The notes below the pieces were generated by a model. That model was not told the DNA's origin, searched no databases, and saw nothing but the letters and a program-made list of their open reading frames with translations. 64,000 nucleotides of DNA from Sphingomonas arvum (lineage in GTDB: Bacteria > Pseudomonadota > Alphaproteobacteria > Sphingomonadales > Sphingomonadaceae), in the NCBI RefSeq assembly GCF_026013565.1, contig NZ_JAPDOB010000001.1:124001-188000 (forward strand), in the 5' to 3' direction. The translations under genes and the position numbers were made by a program. Shown in pieces: positions 58,080-64,000 of the stretch (within the stretch, counting starts at the first letter, position 1; each line of letters begins with the position of its first letter).

Positions 58080-59569
58080 CCGCCAAGTTCTTCCGAGCGG
58101 GCGCGGATGCGGCGGAGGTCCTCGACGAACCGCGCCCGCTCCTCGGCCCGGCGGTCCTCCTCGGGGATACGCAGCAGGAAGCTCGGGTGCACCGTTATCC
58201 AGCACTCGCTCCCGTCGGCCAACGTAAGCGGCGCCTCGCGCGCCCGGCTGATGGTCACCGTCTTGCCGGTCAGCGAGCGGGCGGCGGTGGCGCCCAGCGC
58301 CACGGTCAGCGGCGGGCGGATAAGCGCGCGTTCCTGCTCCTGCCACCAGCGGCAGGCCTCGATCTCGCCGGCGTCCGGTTTTGAGTGGATGCGCTTTTTG
58401 CCGCGCGCCACGAACTTGAAGTGCTTAACGGCATTCGTCACGTAGGTCTGGGTGCGGTCGATCCCGGCCTTCTCCAGCGCCGCGTCGAAGAGCTGGCCCG
58501 CCGGGCCGATGAACGGCCGTCCCGCCAGATCCTCCTGGTCGCCCGGCTGCTCGCCGACAAAAAAGATTCGCGGGTTCAGCGGGCCTTCGCCGAACACCGT
58601 CTGCGTGCCGCACTTGTACAGGTCGCAGCGGGTGCACTGCCGCGCCTCGGCCAGCAGCCCTTCCCAACTCGCGCGCAGGTTGCCACCCGGCTCCAGCTGC
58701 CGCTCGGCCGCGACCGCCGCCTCTCGCCCCTGGCTTGCCGCCGACCGTTCGATCATTTCCAGCTCCCGTGCCCGCGCGCCCGCGATCAGCGGCGCAACCA
58801 GCGCCGTTTCCGGCATGTTGCGCCAGTACTTCTTGGGCATCTCCTTGAGCATCGCCCCGATCTTGAGCCGCGCGGGGTTGAAGATGCTCGCGTAATAGGT
58901 CCGCCAGGTCTCCTCCAACGGGTCGCCGTCGGGCGCATCGGCGCGGGTGGCGCCCGGCCCCTCCGTCAGCGTCTCGCCGTCCCAGTGGATCGACAGCTCC
59001 GGGGTCAGGATCGACCAGCGCATGTTGGCGAAGCGCCGCACGAAGAAGCCGGCTTCGCGCCGCACGATATGATGCTCGGGTTCGAAGAAGGCGACGAAGC
59101 GCGTCAATTCGCCTTCTGGCACTTCGCGAAAGCGGACGAACGCATGCATCTTGTGAGCGTCGCGCCGCACCTCCTTGGCCAGCCGCTCCAGCCGGTCGAC
59201 CAGCGAGTCGGCGCGATCCTCCAGCGCGTGGCGATCGCCCTTCAGTTTCCACAGCATCGCATAGAGCAGCGCGAACCGCTGCGGCTCCCTGTGGCAGACC
59301 ACCGCCTTGGCGACATCGATGAACGGCTTGGGTACCGAGAACAGCGGCGAGCCGGGCGCACCGGCGGGCGGCGGCGTGCCGTGCGCCCCGAACAGCTCGC
59401 CGTCGTCGCCAGCGACCTGCCACACCACGCTCGTCGGCGAGACGCCGGCACCGATCAGGTCTCGCGCCGCATCACGCCACCCGTCAAGATCGTCCGGTTG
59501 ATCAAGCACGATCTTGAGCGAATCCGGCAATACGGCGGCTCCGCCGTGACGCCCATTTGCATCGCTCAT
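58076..59569 (-). CDS. UdgX-type uracil-DNA glycosylase fused to a DUF4130 domain
   Basis: A 497-residue fusion. The N-terminal half (about 15-270) is the DUF4130/TIGR03915 domain (conserved HKMHAFVRFRE, FFVRRFANMRWSILTP, YYASIFNPARLK). The C-terminal half (about 295-490) is a family 4/UdgX glycosylase: Fe-S cysteines CTRCDLYKC, motif 1 GEQPGDQED, and the UdgX-specific loop KKRIHSKP (His395), whose His forms a covalent bond to the uracil site in UdgX proteins; motif 3 is HPSFLLR. Start ATG at 59569. It shares a four-base CTAG overlap with the siderophore receptor stop. Confidence 0.92.
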   Translation of the reverse strand: MSDANGRHGGAAVLPDSLKIVLDQPDDLDGWRDAARDLIGAGVSPTSVVWQVAGDDGELFGAHGTPPPAGAPGSPLFSVPKPFIDVAKAVVCHREPQRFALLYAMLWKLKGDRHALEDRADSLVDRLERLAKEVRRDAHKMHAFVRFREVPEGELTRFVAFFEPEHHIVRREAGFFVRRFANMRWSILTPELSIHWDGETLTEGPGATRADAPDGDPLEETWRTYYASIFNPARLKIGAMLKEMPKKYWRNMPETALVAPLIAGARARELEMIERSAASQGREAAVAAERQLEPGGNLRASWEGLLAEARQCTRCDLYKCGTQTVFGEGPLNPRIFFVGEQPGDQEDLAGRPFIGPAGQLFDAALEKAGIDRTQTYVTNAVKHFKFVARGKKRIHSKPDAGEIEACRWWQEQERALIRPPLTVALGATAARSLTGKTVTISRAREAPLTLADGSECWITVHPSFLLRIPEEDRRAEERARFVEDLRRIRARSEELGG

Positions 59570-59637
59570 GCAAATAATTCGCGTTTGGTTTGAAGGGACT
59601 GGCACCGTTCATCTGCCACCCTTAAGTGCGCGCCGCC

Positions 59638-61095
59638 ATGTACCTTCCTTCCGGCGCGTTCTCGCCTTTTCCGCTCTCCGCTGACACCCTGCCGCTGCCT
59701 TGGATCAAGGTCGCGCCGGGTGCCCCCTACTTCGTCGACGAGCATGGCGAGGCATGGACCCCGATCGGCCAGAATGACGCGATCAGCTGGCCGGAACTGG
59801 AAGGCCTGTTCCGCCGCCGCGACCTCGCAGGCGTCGAGCGCCACCTGCGCTGGCTCAAGGCGCATGGCGTCAACTGCCTCCGCCTGATGCTGGAATATGC
59901 GCAGGTCCGTCATCGCTACTTCGAACGGCCGGCGGGTCGTTTCGTGCCCGCCATGGTGCAGCTGTGGGATGACCTGTTCGCGATGTGCGAGCGGCTCGAC
60001 ATGCGCATCCTGCTGACCCCCGTCGACACCTTCTGGATGTGGCGGCACTGGAAGCACCTGCCTTGGAACCAGGCCAACGGCGGACCGCTTCGCCACATGA
60101 GCGAGGTGCTGACCTGCCCGGCGACCCGCCAGGCGATCAAGGACCGCTTCGAGTTCGTCATTCGCCGCTGGGGCGGCTCGGGCGTGCTGTTCGCCTGGGA
60201 CCTGTGGAACGAGATCCACCCGGCGCAGGGTGGCGAGCAGGTCGATTGCTGGGAAGAGTTCGTCCATGACATCTCGACCCACGTTCGGGGTCTCGAGACC
60301 CAGCTCTACGGCCGCTCGCACCCGCAGACGATCTCGATCTTCGGGCCCGAATTGCTGCTGCAACCGCACCATGCGCCGGCCATGAAGGAAACGCTGTTCC
60401 GCCACCCGGACCTGGATTTCGCGTCCATCCACATCTACGCCACCGGCCCGATCGACAATCCCAAGGACACGGTGCTGCCGGCGCTCAAGATGGGCGAGAT
60501 CGTCGCCGAGAGCCTGGCGGAGATCCGCGATCGCCGGCCGTTCCTCGATAGCGAGCACGGGCCGATCTACAACTTCATCAACAAGAAGAAGACCCTGCCG
60601 GAGCCGTTCGACGACGAGTATTTCCGGCACATGTCCTGGGCCCACCTGGCGTCCGGCGGCGCCGGCGGCGGCATGCGCTGGCCCAATCGCCACCCGCACA
60701 CGCTGACCTCCGGCATGCGCCGAGCGCAGCGCGCGATGGCCGACTTCCTGCACGCGATCGACTGGACCAGCTTCGGGCGGCGCAACCTGTCAGGCCAGGT
60801 CAAGGCGCGCCACGTCCATGCCCTTGCCTGCGGCGATGAGCGCCAGGCGCTGGTCTGGCTGGTCCGGCGGGACTCCATCGGCAGCGACGGCCGCCTGCGC
60901 CGCGACGCCGTGCCGGTCGAGACCAGCTTCACCGTCCCCGGCCTGGCCGAAGGCCGCTACCGCGTGCGCGGCTGGGACACGGAGCGGGGCGAGGCGGTCG
61001 AGGACTTCACCGCGACGACGGACGGCAGCGGCAACTTGTTTGTCGCCACCGCCGCCTTCGTCACCGATCGGGCTTTCGCCATCACCCCAGCTTAA
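59638..61095 (+). CDS. GH5-like glycoside hydrolase (clan A)
   Basis: A 485-residue protein of the clan GH-A TIM-barrel fold. The acid/base Glu is in FAWDLWNEIHP, the nucleophile Glu in FLDSEHGP, and the N-terminal HLRWLKAHGVNCLRLML strand is typical. No signal peptide is visible, so it may act in the cytosol. A C-terminal beta domain (about 385-485) follows. The start is the ATG at 59638; a GTG at 59626 adds four residues. The substrate (mannan or another beta-glycan) cannot be decided. It lies between two DNA-repair genes on the opposite strand. Confidence 0.8.
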   Translation: MYLPSGAFSPFPLSADTLPLPWIKVAPGAPYFVDEHGEAWTPIGQNDAISWPELEGLFRRRDLAGVERHLRWLKAHGVNCLRLMLEYAQVRHRYFERPAGRFVPAMVQLWDDLFAMCERLDMRILLTPVDTFWMWRHWKHLPWNQANGGPLRHMSEVLTCPATRQAIKDRFEFVIRRWGGSGVLFAWDLWNEIHPAQGGEQVDCWEEFVHDISTHVRGLETQLYGRSHPQTISIFGPELLLQPHHAPAMKETLFRHPDLDFASIHIYATGPIDNPKDTVLPALKMGEIVAESLAEIRDRRPFLDSEHGPIYNFINKKKTLPEPFDDEYFRHMSWAHLASGGAGGGMRWPNRHPHTLTSGMRRAQRAMADFLHAIDWTSFGRRNLSGQVKARHVHALACGDERQALVWLVRRDSIGSDGRLRRDAVPVETSFTVPGLAEGRYRVRGWDTERGEAVEDFTATTDGSGNLFVATAAFVTDRAFAITPA

Positions 61096-61107
61096 CTGCG
61101 ACCCGCG

Positions 61108-61758
61108 TCAGAAGCGGGTGCCGATCCCGACTCCCAGCACCAGCGGGTCGAGGTGCACCCGCACCCGCTGCACGCCGGCGGCCGTGGTCGACAGCCGGGC
61201 GGTCGTGTCCATGTCGATCCACTTGGCGTCGACGTTGAGGAACAGGTTGCGGCCGAGATCGAAATCCGCGCCGGCCTGCACCGACGGACCAAAGCTGTTC
61301 TTCAGGCGAACCCTTGTCTTGCCCACGGCGGCCTCGAGTCCGCCGCTCGCATCCTCGTTGTAAAAGATGGTGTAGTTGACGCCCACGCCGACATACGGCC
61401 GCACCTTGGCCGACGGCGCAAAATGATACTGCGCGGTGAGCGTCGGCGGCAGGACCCAGCTGGACGCCAGCTTGCCGATGCTGCCCGTGGTGCCGCTCTT
61501 GCCCGACACCTTGTGCTTGGTGGTCGCGGCGATCAGCTCCAAGCCGATGTTGTTCGTGACCATGTAGGTCGCGTCCACCTCCGGCGCCCAGTAATTGCTG
61601 ACCTTCACTTCCTCGTTCGGGAAGGCGGGCGTGATGCCGCTGGACTTTTCCTGCGGCGCGACGACGATCGCGCGGGCCCGCAGGATCACGTCGCCCGCTT
61701 CGGCATGGGCAGGCTGGGCTGCCAGCGCCGCCACCGACAACAACAGATATTTGTTCAT
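61108..61758 (-). CDS. ompW: OmpW family outer membrane protein
   Basis: A 216-residue eight-stranded outer-membrane barrel. Signal peptide MNKYLLLSVAALAAQPAHA, then the OmpW pattern (ILRARAIVVAP, NNIGLELIAATTKHKV, PPTLTAQYHFAP, VRPYVGVGVNYTIFY) ending in Phe. The ATG at 61758 is chosen (a second ATG immediately precedes it at 61761) with a GGGGGA ribosome-binding site that lies in a hairpin. It carries small hydrophobic compounds in other species. Confidence 0.93.
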   Translation of the reverse strand: MNKYLLLSVAALAAQPAHAEAGDVILRARAIVVAPQEKSSGITPAFPNEEVKVSNYWAPEVDATYMVTNNIGLELIAATTKHKVSGKSGTTGSIGKLASSWVLPPTLTAQYHFAPSAKVRPYVGVGVNYTIFYNEDASGGLEAAVGKTRVRLKNSFGPSVQAGADFDLGRNLFLNVDAKWIDMDTTARLSTTAAGVQRVRVHLDPLVLGVGIGTRF

Positions 61759-61763
61759 CATTT

Positions 61764-61792
61764 CCCCCGATCCGTTTGGTCGTGATCGGGGG
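61764..61792 (-). promoter_or_regulatory. Hairpin covering the ompW ribosome-binding site
   Basis: On the minus strand the leader reads CCCCCGATC, an 11-nt loop, then GATCGGGGG, followed by AA and ATGATG. The nine bases on each side are perfectly complementary. The 3' arm contains the whole Shine-Dalgarno sequence, so in the folded state ribosome binding should be blocked. This could be an RNA thermometer, a protein-binding site or a target for an sRNA. It is a sequence observation; regulation is inferred. Confidence 0.6.
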
Positions 61793-61838
61793 CCGGATAT
61801 TGGCACGGCTGCGCAACGGCTTTGATCCAGCGCAAAGC

Positions 61839-63083
61839 TCAGCCGGTGAACAATTCCAGTTGCTTCTGCTTGGGCGCCAGCATGGTCCGCAGATCCGCGC
61901 GGTCGGTCAGCATGGTCGGGCGCCAATCCGCGGTTACGATGAACGGCCGCACCTTGGCGATGCTCACCGTCAGCCGCGCCACGTCGTCGAGCGTAAAGCG
62001 GCGGAACCGGCGCGACCGGATGATCCGATCGACGGCCTTGGTGCCGAGACCAGGAATGCGCAGCAATTGCTCCTTGCCCGCGCGGTTGACGTCGACCGGA
62101 AAGTGCTCGCGAAACTTCAGCGCCCAGGCGAGCTTCGGGTCGATGTCGAGCGGCAGCATGCCGGTCGGATCGGCGGCCTGCTGCACCTCCGCCGGCTTGA
62201 ATCCATAGAAGCGCATCAGCCAGTCCGACTGGTACAAACGGTGCTCGCGCATCAAAGGGGGGCGCTGCAGCGGCAGGACGGCGCTGGCGTCGGGAATGGG
62301 CGAGAAAGCCGAGTAATAGACGCGGCGCAGGCCGAAGCGGTCGTACAGGGTCGAAGCCTTGCCGACGATGTCGCTGTCCGTCGCCGCATCCGCTCCCACG
62401 ATCATCTGCGTCGACTGACCGGCCGGAGCGAAGCTGGGCGCGGACTTGTACTTCCGCTTGGCATCACGCCCGTCCTCGATCGCGCCCTTCATGTCGCGCA
62501 TCGCGCCCTCGATCTGCGGCGCGCTCTTTTCCGGCGCGAGCTGCTTCAGCCCTGGCTCGGTCGGCAGTTCCACATTGATCGACACGCGGTCGGCATGGAG
62601 GCCCGCCTGGCGCACCAGCTCCGGGTCGGCGTCGGGGATGGTCTTGAGGTGGATGTAGCCGCGAAAATCATGGTCCTCGCGCAGGCTCCGCGCCACCTCG
62701 ACCAGCTGCTCCATCGTATAATTGGACGAGCGAATGATGCCCGAGGAGAGGAACAGTCCCTCGATGTAGTTACGCTTGTAGAAAGCGAGGGTGAGCTTCA
62801 CCACCTCCTCGGCCGTGAACCGGGCCCGGCGCACGTTGGAGCTCTTGCGGTTGATGCAGTAGTGGCAATCGAAGATGCAGCTGTTGGTCAGCAGGATCTT
62901 CAGCAGCGAAATGCAGCGTCCATCCGGAGCATAGGCGTGGCAGATGCCCATGCCCTCGCTGGAGCCCATCCCCTTGCCGTCGCGGCTGTCGCGCTTGGTC
63001 GTGCCCGACGATGCGCAGCTCGCATCATATTTTGCCGCGTCCGCGAGGATCGCCAGCTTTTCGCGGGTGTCGAGCTGCGCCAT
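61839..63083 (-). CDS. Putative DNA modification/repair radical SAM protein
   Basis: A 414-residue protein of the TIGR03916 type. The 4Fe-4S motif is C69-x3-C73-x2-C76 (CIFDCHYC), preceded by a conserved N-terminal GMGICHAYAPDGRCI region. The radical SAM barrel is about 60-300 and a C-terminal helix-hairpin-helix (LLRIPGLGTKAVDRII) suggests DNA binding. Members of this family usually neighbour the DUF4130/UdgX fusion protein, which is about 2.3 kb away here, on the same strand. The reaction is not known. Confidence 0.9.
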   Translation of the reverse strand: MAQLDTREKLAILADAAKYDASCASSGTTKRDSRDGKGMGSSEGMGICHAYAPDGRCISLLKILLTNSCIFDCHYCINRKSSNVRRARFTAEEVVKLTLAFYKRNYIEGLFLSSGIIRSSNYTMEQLVEVARSLREDHDFRGYIHLKTIPDADPELVRQAGLHADRVSINVELPTEPGLKQLAPEKSAPQIEGAMRDMKGAIEDGRDAKRKYKSAPSFAPAGQSTQMIVGADAATDSDIVGKASTLYDRFGLRRVYYSAFSPIPDASAVLPLQRPPLMREHRLYQSDWLMRFYGFKPAEVQQAADPTGMLPLDIDPKLAWALKFREHFPVDVNRAGKEQLLRIPGLGTKAVDRIIRSRRFRRFTLDDVARLTVSIAKVRPFIVTADWRPTMLTDRADLRTMLAPKQKQLELFTG

Positions 63084-63147
63084 TCGTTCGATATATGTTC
63101 ACGTGGCGCTGCGGGCAAGCTTTTACCGGTGATTTCCGGCGCTTAGG

Positions 63148-63951
63148 TCACACCGGCAGCTTGGCTCGGGCCTGCCGCGCCATGCCTTCGACCGGTACGT
63201 CATGGATCACGCGATACCGGGCCTCGACCAGGCTGAAGATACCGAACAGGGCCAGGCCCAGCGCCACGATCGTGTCCCACGGCGACGTCAGCCAGGCCAG
63301 CGCCTCCTGCATGCCGCCAGCCCGCGATGCCTGTTCGGCAAAGCCTGCGCGAAGCAGGAAATAGCCCGTGATCAGGAACACCAGCCCGCGCGCCGCATAG
63401 CCGCCGCGACCGGTCCACTTCACCCACTCCTTGCGCGCGACCCGCCCGTCCAGCGACTGGCAGAACTTCAGGGTGTAGGTCTGCACGAGTTGCGCAATGC
63501 CGACTCCCAGCAGCACCAGTCCGCCGACAATCAGCAGCAGCTGGCCGCCCGGCAGGTGCAGCGCCGTTTCCGCGCCCTGCTCGGCTCCATTGCCGTTGCT
63601 CTGGGCGGCGCCGCGGAGCAGGCGGACGGCCTGCCACGCCAGGAACAGGTGGACGATCCCGCTCGCGCCCGCGCCGATGCGCTCGCCCAGTCCCTTCCGG
63701 CCCGCCTCGTGCCGCTCGATGTTGAACGCCGCGTCGCTCAGCCGCCAGACGCCGTAGGCGACGAAGCCGGCCGTGATCAGCACCAGCAGCCACCAGCCGG
63801 CGCCGCTCGCGAGATAGCCAAGCGCACCCGCGGGATCTTCCGTCCGGCCAGCGGTGAGCACCAGATAAGCGATGACCAGGTACAGCAACCCACGCGCGGC
63901 AAAGCCCAGGCGCGCCAGGGTCGTCAGTGTCGCGCTGGGATCGGTGGCCAT
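63148..63951 (-). CDS. DUF1206 membrane protein
   Basis: A 267-residue integral membrane protein with six hydrophobic helices in three pairs. Each pair begins with a similar motif: LARLGFAARGLLYLVIAYLV, GERIGAGASGIVHLFLAWQA and TGRGGYAARGLVFLITGYFL, the DUF1206 repeat. No known function. It is upstream of the radical SAM gene with a 64-nt gap. Confidence 0.85.
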   Translation of the reverse strand: MATDPSATLTTLARLGFAARGLLYLVIAYLVLTAGRTEDPAGALGYLASGAGWWLLVLITAGFVAYGVWRLSDAAFNIERHEAGRKGLGERIGAGASGIVHLFLAWQAVRLLRGAAQSNGNGAEQGAETALHLPGGQLLLIVGGLVLLGVGIAQLVQTYTLKFCQSLDGRVARKEWVKWTGRGGYAARGLVFLITGYFLLRAGFAEQASRAGGMQEALAWLTSPWDTIVALGLALFGIFSLVEARYRVIHDVPVEGMARQARAKLPV

Positions 63952-64000
63952 CGAGTAATTCCTCCTGCTCGCTCGATAACCACGGCCAGCTTCTATTCGT

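Overview
The window is a GC-rich, tightly packed bacterial chromosome segment. Gene content and protein style point to an alphaproteobacterium of the order Sphingomonadales, probably close to Sphingomonas. The evidence is the RegB/RegA pair attached to a cyo quinol oxidase operon, the HslV with a short propeptide, the BamD-RecN neighbourhood, the UdgX/radical-SAM repair genes, a TonB-dependent siderophore receptor and a short palindromic intergenic repeat of a kind I associate with sphingomonads. No insertion sequence, prophage, plasmid gene or CRISPR array was seen. This looks like core chromosome with a few accessory genes.

Layout. 1-1719 (minus): molybdopterin genes moaD-moaE-moaB-moaC. 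1833-12453 (minus): a chemosensory operon read as soluble tandem-signalling MCP, triple-CheW protein, CheB, CheR, CheA, STAS protein, CheY-like receiver, CheC, and a PAS hybrid histidine kinase. Most junctions overlap by 1-4 nt and no flagellar genes are in view. 12634-15125: lactate 2-monooxygenase facing an MHS-type transporter. 15231-22087: cyoABCD, SURF1, regB and regA, i.e. a terminal oxidase with its assembly factor and a redox two-component system. 22172-28333: a small membrane protein, a phospholipase D-type protein, an esterase, hslV-hslU, a DUF2459 protein and an alpha/beta hydrolase. 28413-28489: tRNA-Pro(GGG). 28573-34049: yajC-secD-secF, bamD, recN. 34046-36927 (minus): sdhC-sdhD-sdhA plus a small membrane protein where sdhB would be expected. 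37088-38428: a soluble MCP with a globin-like N-terminal region. 38561-41047: SDR, a subclass B3 metallo-beta-lactamase and prmA. 41035-44094 (minus): dienelactone hydrolase, ligA and a small membrane protein. 44374-46645: creD and a LOG-family protein. 46646-47083 holds no convincing gene. 47084-50285: cytochrome c, nudC, mutY, and divergently dciA-like. 50291-55833: DsbA-like lipoprotein, smc, cytochrome P450. 55834-58079: Fur-like site, a structured leader and a siderophore receptor. 58076-63951: a UdgX fusion, a GH5-like glycosidase, ompW, a radical SAM DNA-repair-type protein and a DUF1206 membrane protein.

Themes. Respiration (cyo, RegBA, SURF1, succinate dehydrogenase, cytochrome c) and protein export/outer-membrane assembly (YajC-SecDF, BamD, OmpW, TonB receptor) dominate. 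DNA maintenance is also heavily represented (RecN, LigA, MutY, Smc, DciA-like, UdgX). The most interesting leads are the UdgX-DUF4130 fusion with its nearby radical SAM/HhH partner, the leader of ompW in which a 9-bp hairpin covers the Shine-Dalgarno sequence, the leader of the siderophore receptor, and the B3 metallo-beta-lactamase with all six zinc-site residues intact. Four of the convergent gene pairs also share exactly four bases of overlapping stop codons. All calls come from reading the sequence; no database search was run.
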